From Palsa-461 sp036844945 (GTDB lineage Bacteria; Actinomycetota; Acidimicrobiia; Acidimicrobiales; RAAP-2), in contig DAIUEV010000010.1 in the NCBI GenBank assembly GCA_036844945.1, positions 1 through 64,000 of the forward strand: DNA of 64,000 nt, read 5' to 3'. Below the pieces are notes generated by a model. It was not told where the DNA came from and made no database searches. It saw only the letters and a list, made by a program, of their open reading frames with translations. This document shows, piece after piece, positions 1 to 9,720 of this stretch. Both the position numbers and the translations under genes were made by a program. Position 1 is the stretch's first letter. Every line of letters starts with the position of its first letter.

Positions 1-1178
<1,178 letters not shown>

Positions 1179-1182
<4 letters not shown>

Positions 1183-1700
1183 CGTCTCGACCGTTCTCTC
1201 ACTTGCCCCCGCGATCTCTTGTTCGGCTTTTCGGCGGGGGCCGGGCCCCACTCGAACACCGTGCGCGCCCGCTCGATCGCGTCGTAGCCGATCCGCATCG
1301 TCCCCTCCGGGACCTCGGGGCCCTCGAGCGTGCAGCCCGAGTCGTCGGCGGCCGTGAGCTCGCCCCGCACCCGCCGCTCCAGGCCGGCCTCGGGCAGCGT
1401 CCGCACGGTCACCGTCTCACCCACCGCCCGGGCGAAGTGGGCGGGCGTCCGGAGCCGGCGTTCGAGGCCCGGGCTGGACACCTCGAGGGTGTAGGCCCCC
1501 GGGAACGGGTCGAGCCCGTCGAGGGCCCGGGACAGGTCGCGGTTGGCCTCGGCCAGGGCGTCGAGGTCGACCCCACCGGGCCGGTCGACGATCACCTGGA
1601 CCTGGGAGCCGCCCACGACGACGTCGACCAGGTCGAGGCCGGCGGTTTGGAGGACCGGTGAGAGCGCGTCGACGAGCCGTTCGGTCACGTCCACTGCCAC
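1179..1700 (-). CDS. rimP: Ribosome maturation factor RimP
   Basis: RimP assists maturation of the 30S subunit. The product of about 171-173 residues has the usual layout: an N-terminal alpha/beta domain with GLDLVDVVVGGSQVQVIVDR and LSRALDGLDPFPGAYTLEV, the family hallmark VSSPGLERRLRTPAHF, and a C-terminal SH3-like barrel. The farthest GTG start (1700) lies directly against the Shine-Dalgarno GGAGG. The GTG two codons later (1694) has a better spacing of about five bases and is the more likely start. The gene is first in a rimP-nusA unit and its stop overlaps the nusA start. Confidence 0.95.
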
Positions 1701-1774
1701 CTCCTCTCTCCGGTGCTGCTCCTACGCCCCTTCCCCTGCGGCGTCCGTCCTGCGGCCGCTCAGCCGCAAAAGGA

Positions 1775-1798
1775 AAGCGTGGGCCGCGGCCCACGCTT
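1775..1798 (-). terminator. 24-bp perfect palindrome between proS and rimP (terminator or attenuator)
   Basis: The sequence AAGCGTGGGCCG followed by its exact reverse complement forms a GC-rich 12-bp inverted repeat. On the minus strand the arm is followed by TCCTTTTGC, a short U-tract, so it resembles an intrinsic terminator for the operon ending in proS. Because a candidate promoter lies upstream at 1834-1842, the hairpin could instead act as an attenuator in the rimP-nusA leader. Confidence 0.6.
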
Positions 1799-1833
1799 CA
1801 CAAGGCCCCGTCGAGGGCCGGACAGCGACGACG

Positions 1834-1842
1834 ATTATACCA
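1834..1842 (-). promoter_or_regulatory. Candidate extended -10 promoter for rimP-nusA
   Basis: Directly after the proS stop, the minus strand reads TGG followed by TATAAT, a perfect -10 hexamer with the TGn extension. No clear -35 is seen 16-18 bases upstream, as expected for an extended -10 promoter. Transcription would start near 1827 and run toward rimP, giving a leader of roughly 130 bases that contains the 24-bp palindrome at 1775-1798. The match is striking in 70% GC DNA, but promoter activity is inferred. Confidence 0.5.
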
Positions 1843-1843
1843 A

Positions 1844-3262
1844 TCAGTACGATTTCCCGACGACGGCGACCAGGGGTTCGCCCTCGGCCCCGTCCTCGGC
1901 GAGCGTCCCGTCGGGACGCTGGAGGCAGCGCACCGTGATTCCGGCCTCCGCCAACCGGTCCTCCCCGGGGTCCCCCACCTCCGACCAGGGCACGATGCCG
2001 AACCCGGCCGACCCGGCCTCGATCGCCTCGTCGAGGGTGGCGACGGTGGTCATCCGGGCGTTCCGGAAGGCCTGCGCCTCAGCATGCAGCGCCCGGGCCG
2101 TGTCGCCCAGCGCCTCGGTGACGGCGGGGACCAGGCCAGCCAGCTGCACTTGGGTCTTCGAACGGTCGTGGCGGACCACCACCACCGCCTTGTCCTCGGC
2201 CAGGTCACGGGGGCCGATCTCGACCCGGACCGGCACGCCCTTGCGCTCCCAGTCGATGGCGCGGCGGCCGAAGCTCGTCCCGGTCTGGTCGTCGATCCGG
2301 ACCCGCAGCCCGGCCGCCTTCAGGTCCCCGGCGATCCTCGCCGCCGCCGGGCCGGTCGCCTCGTCGGCCCGCACCACCATGACCACGACCTGGGCCGGGG
2401 CGAGATCCGGGGGCAGCCGGAGCCCGAAGTCGTCGCCGTGGACCATGATCAGCCCGCCGATCAGCCGGGTGCTCGCGCCCCACGAGGTCTGGTACACGTA
2501 CTGGAGGTTCCCCTCCTCGTCGGAGAACTGGATCCCGAACGCCTTGGCGAAGTTCTGACCGAGCTCGTGGCTGGTCCCGAGCTGGAGGGCCTTGCCGTCG
2601 CCCATCATCGCCTCGCAGGTCCAGGTGCGCACCGCCCCGGCGAAGCGCTCGCGCTCGGTCTTGTAGCCGGTCAACGTTGGGACGCACATCACCTGCTCCA
2701 TGGTGTCGAGGTAGGTGTCACGCAGGATGCGCAGCGCGTAGTCGGTCGCCTCGCGCGCGGTCGCGTGCGCGGTGTGGCCCTCTTGCCACAGGAACTCGCT
2801 GGTGCGGAGGAACAGGCGCGTCCGCATCTCCCAGCGGACGACGTTCGACCACTGGTTCATGAGGAGCGGGAGGTCCCGATGACTCTGGATCCACTTGGCG
2901 AAGAAGTGGTTGATCACCGTCTCGCTGGTCGGTCGGACGATGACCGGCTCCTCGAGGGGTCGTCCTCCACCGTGAGTCACCACCCAGGTCTCGGGGCTGA
3001 ACCCCTCGACATGGGAGGCCTCGAGACGGAGGAAGGACTCGGGGATGAACAGCGGGAAGTACGCGTTCTCGGCCCCGGCCTCCTTGATGCGCCGGTCGAG
3101 CTCGCCCTGCAGGAGCTCCCAGATCCCGAAACCCCACGGGCGGATGACCATCGTCCCGCGGACCGGACCGTTCTCGGCCATCTCCGCACCGGCCACCACC
3201 TCTTGGTACCAGCGGGGGAAGTCCTCGGCGCGCGGGGTCAAGGCGCCGCTGTCGTTGGGCAT
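1844..3262 (-). CDS. proS: Prolyl-tRNA synthetase, archaeal/eukaryotic type
   Basis: Charges tRNA-Pro with proline in the cytoplasm. The 472 residues have class II signatures: motif 2 region VVRWEMRTRLFLRTSEFLWQ followed by EGHTAHAT, the TSETVINHFFAKW segment, and motif 3 GASTRLIGGLIMVHGD. An anticodon-binding domain follows (VVVMVVRADE onward). It lacks the large editing insertion of the usual bacterial ProRS and ends in the short C-terminal KSY with terminal tyrosine typical of the archaeal/eukaryotic (ProS type 3) branch. It is the last gene of the rpsB-to-proS transcription unit, 36 bp after an exported-protein gene, and is followed by a terminator-like palindrome. Confidence 0.95.
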   Translation of the reverse strand: MPNDSGALTPRAEDFPRWYQEVVAGAEMAENGPVRGTMVIRPWGFGIWELLQGELDRRIKEAGAENAYFPLFIPESFLRLEASHVEGFSPETWVVTHGGGRPLEEPVIVRPTSETVINHFFAKWIQSHRDLPLLMNQWSNVVRWEMRTRLFLRTSEFLWQEGHTAHATAREATDYALRILRDTYLDTMEQVMCVPTLTGYKTERERFAGAVRTWTCEAMMGDGKALQLGTSHELGQNFAKAFGIQFSDEEGNLQYVYQTSWGASTRLIGGLIMVHGDDFGLRLPPDLAPAQVVVMVVRADEATGPAAARIAGDLKAAGLRVRIDDQTGTSFGRRAIDWERKGVPVRVEIGPRDLAEDKAVVVVRHDRSKTQVQLAGLVPAVTEALGDTARALHAEAQAFRNARMTTVATLDEAIEAGSAGFGIVPWSEVGDPGEDRLAEAGITVRCLQRPDGTLAEDGAEGEPLVAVVGKSY

Positions 3263-3297
3263 GACCAGACGCTAGAACCTCCGCGCGGCGGGTCCCG

Positions 3298-4152
3298 TCA
3301 ACCCGTGGCCACCCAGACGCCGGCGTAGACGCAGACCGGCGCCCCCGACGACCCCCGAGCGGGTGGGGCGCTGACCACGGTCGCACCGGCCGAGCTGGGC
3401 GGGGTGACCTTCACCGGCGCCCCGAAGTCATGGAAGCGCAGCGTGGTCTCGGTGGTGATCTCGCCGGCCCCCCTGCCGATGCGCAGCACGTCTTGGAGCT
3501 GTACGAGTCGGTCGCGCCGGTCCACCCACAGGCGCACCGACGCCGTCGTCTGGGCCGGCGCCGTGCACCCGGTCCTCGAGCCGACCGCGTACTCGGTGCT
3601 CGGCGTGCCCTCCACGTCGGACGCCGCGACTCGCCGGACGCGCGGGTCGGGCCCGGGGGCGAGCGGGGTGTCGGCAAGCAGGAGCACGCGCCCGAGCGGG
3701 CCGAAGGCACGGGCGTCGACGAGGAGCAACTCCCCGTGCACGTGGGCGCCGACCCCGAAGAAGAGTCCTCGTGCGTCGGCGACGCTCTCGGTGCGGAACG
3801 TTGCGCTGACGTCGGTGGTCTTCGTTGAGGTCGGCTCCCCGCTCCCGCCCTGTGCCGTGGTTACCTGGGAGACGAGTTCGACCCGCACCTCGTCGAGCCT
3901 CGCCATGCCGGTAATGAAGTCGGCCACGCCGGTGCCGTGCATCGGGGAGTCCGGCTCATCGCGGAACCTCGACACCGAGGAGATGACCAGGCGGGCCGAG
4001 CCGGCTCCCTCGGTCGCCCGGACGACCGCACTCAGGAACGCCTCCCCCTGGGAGGACGGCCGGGGCTCGAGGGCGACGCCCAGGCCGGCGGCCGCCCCGG
4101 TCCCGGCGAGGAGGAGCAACACGAGCGTCCACGGGACCAGTCGCCGCATCAC
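3298..4152 (-). CDS. Exported protein of unknown function
   Basis: A 284-residue product with an N-terminal positive stretch (MMRRL) and a hydrophobic segment at about residues 6-28 that is a signal peptide or membrane anchor. No lipobox cysteine is seen. The rest (about 35-284) is soluble and beta-rich in appearance with no motif I recognise. Two cysteines (in RTGCTAP and APVCVYAG) could form a disulfide outside the membrane. The size and general pattern resemble actinobacterial LppX/LprG-like envelope proteins, but I cannot confirm that. It sits 45 bp after ispG and 36 bp before proS on the same strand, so it is probably co-transcribed with them. Confidence 0.75.
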   Translation of the reverse strand: MMRRLVPWTLVLLLLAGTGAAAGLGVALEPRPSSQGEAFLSAVVRATEGAGSARLVISSVSRFRDEPDSPMHGTGVADFITGMARLDEVRVELVSQVTTAQGGSGEPTSTKTTDVSATFRTESVADARGLFFGVGAHVHGELLLVDARAFGPLGRVLLLADTPLAPGPDPRVRRVAASDVEGTPSTEYAVGSRTGCTAPAQTTASVRLWVDRRDRLVQLQDVLRIGRGAGEITTETTLRFHDFGAPVKVTPPSSAGATVVSAPPARGSSGAPVCVYAGVWVATG

Positions 4153-4197
4153 GCCCGCCCCCGTGGTCCGGGCGATCTCATTGCCGCCGGGCTCGGC

Positions 4198-5433
4198 CTA
4201 CTCCTCTTCCTCGACGCGCCGGCGGATCCGGTCGATCCTCGTCTTCGACTCGTTCGGGTCCGCACCCCCCTCTTCGAGGAGCGCCTGGCGATCGGCCTCG
4301 GCTTCGGCGGCCGCGGTGCTGTCGGCGGCGGCGAGGCGGGCGTCGACCCCCTCGGCGACCAGCCGCTCGGCCTCGGCGACCAGCGCGTCGACCATGTCCT
4401 CCTCGGGGACCACCCGGACGATCTCGCCCCGGATGAAGAGATGCCCCTTGTGCAAGCCGGCCGCGATGCCGATGTCGGCGCCCCGGGCCTCGCCCGGTCC
4501 ATTGACCACACAGCCCATCACCGCGACCTGGATCGGGAGGTTCCGGTCCTCGAGCGCCGCCTGCGCGGCCTTGGCGACCGCGATGACGTCGACCTGGGCG
4601 CGGCCGCAGGACGGGCAGGCGATGAGGTCGAGGCCCTTGCGCTCGCGCAGCCCGAGCGACTCGAGGAGCTGGCGCCCGGCCTTGGCCTCCTCGACCGGGT
4701 CGGCCGTCAGCGAGTAGCGGATGGTGTCGCCAATCCCCTCGGCGAGCAGCGCCCCGATCCCGGCCGTGCCCTTCAGGAGCCCCGCCGGCGGCGGGCCGGC
4801 CTCGGTCACCCCGAGGTGCAGCGGGTGGTCGAAGGTCTCCGAGGCCAACCGGTAGGCGGCGATCATGAGCGCCACCGACGAGGCCTTGACCGAGATCTTC
4901 ACGTCCTCGAAGTCGACGTCGCGGAAGTAGTTCAGCTCCTTCTCGGCCGACTCAACGAGGGCCTCGGGGGTGACCCCGCCGTGCCGCTCGAAGAGGTCCT
5001 TGTCGAGGGATCCGGCGTTGACCCCGATCCGGATGGGGACGCCGCGGTCCTTCGCCTCGGAGGCGACCGTCTTGATCTCCGCCTCCTTGCGCAGGTTGCC
5101 GGGATTGAGCCGGAGCCCCTGGACCCCCGCCTCCAACGCCGCCAGCGCCATCTTGTGGTGGAAGTGGATGTCGGCCACGATCGGCACCGGCGAGCGCGGG
5201 ACGATCTGGGCCAGTCCCTCGGCGGCCGGCTCCTCGTTGCAGGTGCACCGCACGATGTCGGCCCCGGCCGCCGCCAGCGCGTAGATCTGGGCGAGGGTCC
5301 CGTCGACATCGGCGGTCTTCGTGATCGTCATCGACTGCACCGACACCGGGGCGTCGCCCCCCACCGCCACGCTGCCCACGTGGATCTGGCGGGTCTTGCG
5401 CCGCGGGGTGAGGAGGTTGCCCGAGAGTTGCAC
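4198..5433 (-). CDS. ispG: 4-hydroxy-3-methylbut-2-enyl diphosphate synthase (IspG/GcpE)
   Basis: Catalyses the penultimate step of the MEP isoprenoid pathway, reducing MEcPP to HMBPP with a [4Fe-4S] cluster. The 411 residues begin with the TIM-barrel substrate domain (RQIHVGSVAVGG, VQSMTITKTADVDGT, LRLNPGN). The C-terminal cluster-binding domain carries CPSCGR and MGCVVNGPGEARGADIG, giving the three Cys plus Glu ligand set. A non-conserved charged tail of about 40 residues (Ala/Glu/Asp rich) extends the C-terminus. It lies 55 bp downstream of rseP in the dxr-rseP-ispG order usual for actinobacteria, so two MEP-pathway enzymes share this operon. Confidence 0.97.
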   Translation of the reverse strand: MQLSGNLLTPRRKTRQIHVGSVAVGGDAPVSVQSMTITKTADVDGTLAQIYALAAAGADIVRCTCNEEPAAEGLAQIVPRSPVPIVADIHFHHKMALAALEAGVQGLRLNPGNLRKEAEIKTVASEAKDRGVPIRIGVNAGSLDKDLFERHGGVTPEALVESAEKELNYFRDVDFEDVKISVKASSVALMIAAYRLASETFDHPLHLGVTEAGPPPAGLLKGTAGIGALLAEGIGDTIRYSLTADPVEEAKAGRQLLESLGLRERKGLDLIACPSCGRAQVDVIAVAKAAQAALEDRNLPIQVAVMGCVVNGPGEARGADIGIAAGLHKGHLFIRGEIVRVVPEEDMVDALVAEAERLVAEGVDARLAAADSTAAAEAEADRQALLEEGGADPNESKTRIDRIRRRVEEEE

Positions 5434-5488
5434 CTGTCCATTGTGCCCCGGTCGGCCCTCCGGGCGTTCACGGCCGCCCGACCCGAGG

Positions 5489-6766
5489 TCAGCCGAACGG
5501 GTTGGGAACCGGGTGGGTGATGTCGAGGTAGGCCGCCGAGACCACGATCAGGATGAGCACCACCACGAAGCCGTAGGCGACCGGGACGAGCTTCGCCGCG
5601 TCGGCCTGATAGTAGGGGCGCCCGCGCCGGGTCCGGATCCGTTCGTAGAGCGCGAGGATCACGTGCCCGCCGTCGAGGGGGAGCATCGGCAGCATGTTGG
5701 CGATGCCGATGAAGATGTTGAGCGCAATCAGGACCTCGAGCAGGGTGCCGAACCCGGCCTGGGCGCCCTGCACGGCCGTGCGCACCGCCCCGATGATCGA
5801 CTCGGGGCGGTCCAGGCGCTGGGCGGTGCCCGCCCCGTTCGGGTTGGCCACCTGGTGCACGTAGTTGGCGATCCCGGTCGGCGAAAAGACGTGGCCGAGA
5901 CCGGTGATGGCGTCCCGGGTCGTCTGCCCGACGACGACCCCGGCCCCGCCCAGGGCCCCGAAGGCGTTCTCGGGCGCGTTCACCCCGCCCAGGGCGACCC
6001 CGATCTCGCCGCTCGTCTGCTCGCTGCCGTTCACGAGGTGCCGGCGGTTCTCCGGGACCACCGACAGCGTGAGCGTCCGGCCGGCCCGGGCGACCTCGAG
6101 GGACAGGCGGGAGTTGGCCGATCGCTCGATGGCGTCGGTGAGCTGGCTCGGGTCGCTGAACCCGTGGCCGTCGAACCCGACGATGACGTCGCCGACCTCC
6201 AGCCCGGCGCGCTGGGCCGGGTTGAGCCGCTGGCCCGCGAACGCCGAGAAGCTGACCACCTCCACCCTCGAGTTCGACTGGGCGCCCACGAACACGAGCG
6301 CGGTCCAGGCCAGCACGAAGGCCATGGCGAAGTGCATGATCGACCCGGCCGAGGCGACGAGGATCCGCTTGCGGAACGGCTGCTGCCGGTAGGTGCGGGC
6401 CTCGTCGCTCGGATCGATCTCCTCGAGGTTGGTCATCCCGGGGATCTTCACGTAGCCCCCCGCCAGGATCCCCTTCACGCCGTACTCGGTCTCGCCCCGC
6501 CGCACCGACCACAGGCGGGGACCGAAACCCACGAAGAACTCGGTGACCTTCATCCGGCTCCACTTCGCGGTGACGAAGTGGCCGGCCTCGTGGACCATGA
6601 TCATGACCACCACGGCCACGATCACGAGGAACAGGTCGCCCTGGCCGAAGACGAGGAAGAGCGCGGCCACCACCGCGATCGTGAGCGCGAGCCGGAGCAG
6701 CGGGCCCCGCGCCGGCGGCGTCGTCGGCGCCGCTGCCTCGGGCGGACGGGGCGGGGCGATCGTCAC
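5489..6766 (-). CDS. rseP: Site-2 intramembrane zinc metalloprotease RseP/RIP
   Basis: Cleaves membrane-bound anti-sigma factors or other single-pass proteins within the bilayer. The 425-residue protein has the zinc motif HEAGH in the second membrane segment (VVVMIMVHEAGHFVTAKW), a GYVKIPG membrane loop, a periplasmic PDZ domain (about 180-280: RAGLEVGDVIVGFDGHGF), and the C-terminal metal/active-site motif NMLPMLPLDGGHV with its aspartate. Two more hydrophobic spans end the protein. The start is the GTG at 6766, which overlaps the dxr stop (GTGA). The longer upstream reading is only a shadow of dxr. It belongs to the cdsA-dxr-rseP-ispG group. Confidence 0.95.
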   Translation of the reverse strand: MTIAPPRPPEAAAPTTPPARGPLLRLALTIAVVAALFLVFGQGDLFLVIVAVVVMIMVHEAGHFVTAKWSRMKVTEFFVGFGPRLWSVRRGETEYGVKGILAGGYVKIPGMTNLEEIDPSDEARTYRQQPFRKRILVASAGSIMHFAMAFVLAWTALVFVGAQSNSRVEVVSFSAFAGQRLNPAQRAGLEVGDVIVGFDGHGFSDPSQLTDAIERSANSRLSLEVARAGRTLTLSVVPENRRHLVNGSEQTSGEIGVALGGVNAPENAFGALGGAGVVVGQTTRDAITGLGHVFSPTGIANYVHQVANPNGAGTAQRLDRPESIIGAVRTAVQGAQAGFGTLLEVLIALNIFIGIANMLPMLPLDGGHVILALYERIRTRRGRPYYQADAAKLVPVAYGFVVVLILIVVSAAYLDITHPVPNPFG

Positions 6767-7950
6767 CGCGCCCCGAGCCGCTCGAGCGACTCGGTGGCCC
6801 GGACCCGGGCGGCCCGGTCCGCGTCGAGGACCGCGTCGAGCGAGTCGATCGGCGCGTCGTCGAAATCCGACAGCGTCTCGGCCACCACCTCGGCGATCGC
6901 GAGCCACCCGATCCGGCCGGCGAGGAAGGCCGCGACCGCGACCTCGTTGGCGGCGTTGAGCCAGGCGGGCGCCCCACCGCCCCGCCGGCCCGCCTCGTAC
7001 GCGAGATCGAGGCAACCGAAGAGCGAGCGGTCCGGCGGCTCGAACGTGAGCTCCATCGGGCTCCGCCAGTCGACCGGCCCGAACGGGACCCCCAGCCGGT
7101 CCGGGTACCCGAGGGCGTATCCGATGGGCAGCCGCATGTTCGGGATCGAGAGCTGGGCAAGGGTGGCCCCGTCGACCAGCTCGACCATCGAGTGGACGAT
7201 CGACTGGGGGTGCACGACGACGTCGACCCGGTCGTAGCCGACCCCGAACAGCTCGTGGGCCTCGATGACCTCGAGGCCCTTGTTCATGAGCGTGGAGGAG
7301 TCGATCGTGATCTTGGGTCCCATCTTCCAGGTCGGATGGGCGAGCGCGTCCTCCCGGGTGACGCCGGTGAGCTCGGCCCGGCTCCGGCCCCTGAACGGGC
7401 CCCCCGACGCGGTGATGAGCAGGCGGGCGACGTCGTCGATGCGGACCGAGGCGAGGCACTGGTGGACCGCGCAGTGCTCCGAGTCGACCGGCACGATCTC
7501 GGCGCCGGGCGTGCGCCGGGCCCGCTGCACGATCGGGGCGCCGGCGATCAGCGACTCCTTGTTGGCGAGGGCCAGCCGGCGTCCCGACTCGAGGGCGGCC
7601 AGCGTGACCGGGAGCCCGGCGAACCCCACCACGCCGTTCACGACGACGTCGGCGGCGGTGGCCGCGGCGACGAGACCCTCGGGCCCGGACAGCACCACCG
7701 TCCCCTCCGGGACCAGCTCGGCCAGCTTCTGCGCGAGACCGGCCTCGCCGATCGCGACCAACTCCGGGCGCAGCCGCACGGCCTGCTCGGCGAGGAGGTC
7801 AATCGAGCTCTGGGCGGCCAAGGCCACGACCCTGAAACGACCGGCGCTGGCCTCGACCACCTCGATGGCCTGGGTGCCGATCGACCCCGTCGAGCCGACC
7901 AGGCTGACCGTCGCGCTAGTCGCCACGCCGGCCCGCTCCCGCGCGGACAT
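6763..7950 (-). CDS. dxr: 1-deoxy-D-xylulose 5-phosphate reductoisomerase
   Basis: Performs the committed step of the MEP pathway, DXP to MEP using NADPH and a divalent metal. The 395 residues start with the NADPH-binding loop GSTGSIGTQ (about residues 19-27). The metal/substrate region PVDSEHCAVHQCL, the flexible active-site loop around HPTWKMGPKITIDSSTLMNKG, and the EVIEAHELFG motif follow. The usual S/N residue after SEH is Cys here, a mild variation. Length is typical. Its stop overlaps the rseP start, and 51 bp separate it from cdsA upstream. Confidence 0.97.
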   Translation of the reverse strand: MSARERAGVATSATVSLVGSTGSIGTQAIEVVEASAGRFRVVALAAQSSIDLLAEQAVRLRPELVAIGEAGLAQKLAELVPEGTVVLSGPEGLVAAATAADVVVNGVVGFAGLPVTLAALESGRRLALANKESLIAGAPIVQRARRTPGAEIVPVDSEHCAVHQCLASVRIDDVARLLITASGGPFRGRSRAELTGVTREDALAHPTWKMGPKITIDSSTLMNKGLEVIEAHELFGVGYDRVDVVVHPQSIVHSMVELVDGATLAQLSIPNMRLPIGYALGYPDRLGVPFGPVDWRSPMELTFEPPDRSLFGCLDLAYEAGRRGGGAPAWLNAANEVAVAAFLAGRIGWLAIAEVVAETLSDFDDAPIDSLDAVLDADRAARVRATESLERLGAR

Positions 7951-8001
7951 CCCGCCAGCATGCCATCGGCCCCGCTCCCCCCACGGTCACCCGGGGACGG
8001 A

Positions 8002-9711
8002 TCATCCCAGGTGGAAGGCGATGACCAGGTAGTAGGTGGCCGGCAGGGCGAACAACAGGCCGTCGACTCGGTCGAGCAGCCCGCCGTGCCCGGGCAGGAG
8101 CCGGCCCATGTCCTTCAGGCCGAGGTGCCGCTTGACCGTCGACTCGAAGAGGTCCCCGAGCGTGGCCACGACCGACACCACCAGCCCGAGGGCAGCGGCC
8201 TTGCCGACCGTCCACGGATGGATGAGGTGGACGATCACGACCGAGAGGATGAGCGAGGTCACGAGGCCGCCGACGAAGCCCTCCCAGGTCTTGTTCGGGC
8301 TGACCGACGCCATCGGGTGTCGGCCGAGCCAGGCCCCGAAGGTGAGGGCGCCGACGTCGTAGGCCACCGCGGCGATGATCCCGCCCAACAGGAAGGCGAT
8401 GCCGTGACGTTCCGGGAAGACGTTCGGCGAGAGCAGGAGCGCCGCGTAGGAACCGAAGACGCCGATCCATCCGAAGATGAACACCGTGGTGCCGGTGGAG
8501 GTCACCGCGTCGGTCTGCTCCACCCCGGCTAAGTGCCAGACGAAACAGGCGGCGACCAGCAGGACGAACACGAGCGGAAGCGCGACCTGTCCCTTGTTGT
8601 AGGTGGCCACCATCACCGAGACGGTGGCCACCAGGCCGAGCAGGGTCACCGGGTGGTAGCCCCCGTGCCGGAAGGCGGCGAAGGCCTCTGCGGCCGCCAT
8701 CACCACGACCACCGTGACCAGGGCCGCCGCGGCGGCGGGTCCGATCTTGAAGGTGATCAGCGCCGCCCCGCCCAAGACCAGCCCAGAGACGATGGCGGCG
8801 GCCACGTTGCGCGGCGGGGCCTCCTCGACCGGGGGCCCGGGCGGGGGCCGGAGCCGGTCGGCGGGAGCGCGTCGCGGCGGCGCCGGAGGACGGCGCTCGG
8901 CCGCGGGAGGGCCCGTGGGGGCGGTTGGTCGGCCGAGCCGCCGCTCCGAGGGCCGAAGCGAGCGGAAGCGCGCCCGGGGCTCCTCGATCTCGTCGTCGAG
9001 GTCGTCGATCACGACACCGTTCCCCGACGGGGCCGGGCGTTCGTCGGGAACCTCGGGGGTTGCGGTCACACCGGCGGCATCGGCAGCCTGCGCCTCGACC
9101 ACGTCGTCGGCGCCGACCACCGGGAGGACGGCGGTGATGGGGCCGTCGTCCTCGTCCTCGTCCTTTCCCCACGCCGGGGACGACGGGGAGATCGGAAGGT
9201 CGTCCCATCCGTTCTCGGCATCGTCGTCCCAGGCGTCATCGCCGAAGATCGCGCCGGCCTTGTCCGACGAGCCGGGGAGGTCGAAGACCCACGGCTGGCG
9301 GTCGGAGGGCCCGGTGTCGAGCGAGCCCTGACCGGTCTTGTCGCCGGCGAGCATCGACGGCTCGAACTCGTCGTCCGGACCATCCCAGTCGGAGCCCTCC
9401 TCCCGCCAGGTCGGGCCGCGGAAGGACGCGAAGGGGTCGGCGTCGTCGGTGCCGAGGTCGCGGGTGAGAATCGCCGGGACCTCGCCGGTGGCCGGCTCGG
9501 TCCAGTGCGGGAGCGGGGGGACGAAGGTGGCGTCCGGTGTCTCGCCTTCGGGGCCGTCGCTTTCGCTGTCTCGCTCATCCCAGTCGGCGGCCGGGTCCTC
9601 CTCAGAACGCATGGCCGCCGAGCGGCCCGCCGGCTCCGCGCCGACGATCCGCACCCGGCCGCTCCGATAGCCGGTGTGCTCCAAGCCTTCCCGATCGTTG
9701 TCTCTTGGCAT
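8002..9711 (-). CDS. cdsA: Phosphatidate cytidylyltransferase with a ~300-residue acidic N-terminal extension
   Basis: Makes CDP-diacylglycerol from phosphatidate and CTP in the membrane, feeding phospholipid synthesis. The enzyme proper is residues ~301-569: several hydrophobic spans and the CdsA signature region SVSPNKTWEGFVGG, then GDLFESTVKRHLGLKDMGRLLPGHGGLLDRVD, complete and of normal length. Before it lies a soluble extension. Residues ~35-245 are highly acidic with repeated Trp-in-acid motifs (DWDE, DWDGPDDE, AWDDD, GWDDLP, AWGKDEDED); residues 246-300 are Arg/Pro rich. The ATG at 9711 lies 9 bp after frr. Internal starts (for example M34) exist, but the same frame stays open and acidic up to frr, so the extension seems real. 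Confidence 0.93.
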   Translation of the reverse strand: MPRDNDREGLEHTGYRSGRVRIVGAEPAGRSAAMRSEEDPAADWDERDSESDGPEGETPDATFVPPLPHWTEPATGEVPAILTRDLGTDDADPFASFRGPTWREEGSDWDGPDDEFEPSMLAGDKTGQGSLDTGPSDRQPWVFDLPGSSDKAGAIFGDDAWDDDAENGWDDLPISPSSPAWGKDEDEDDGPITAVLPVVGADDVVEAQAADAAGVTATPEVPDERPAPSGNGVVIDDLDDEIEEPRARFRSLRPSERRLGRPTAPTGPPAAERRPPAPPRRAPADRLRPPPGPPVEEAPPRNVAAAIVSGLVLGGAALITFKIGPAAAAALVTVVVVMAAAEAFAAFRHGGYHPVTLLGLVATVSVMVATYNKGQVALPLVFVLLVAACFVWHLAGVEQTDAVTSTGTTVFIFGWIGVFGSYAALLLSPNVFPERHGIAFLLGGIIAAVAYDVGALTFGAWLGRHPMASVSPNKTWEGFVGGLVTSLILSVVIVHLIHPWTVGKAAALGLVVSVVATLGDLFESTVKRHLGLKDMGRLLPGHGGLLDRVDGLLFALPATYYLVIAFHLG

Positions 9712-9720
9712 GGGCCCCCC

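Noticed and set aside
1658..3328. 556-codon plus-strand open frame over proS
   Set aside because: Antisense shadow of proS, with low-complexity His/Asp/Leu/Arg composition typical of such shadows.
5489..7459. 656-codon rseP with long N-terminal domain
   Set aside because: The first ~230 codons overlap dxr in another frame. The GTG at 6766 overlapping the dxr stop gives a normal-length RseP.
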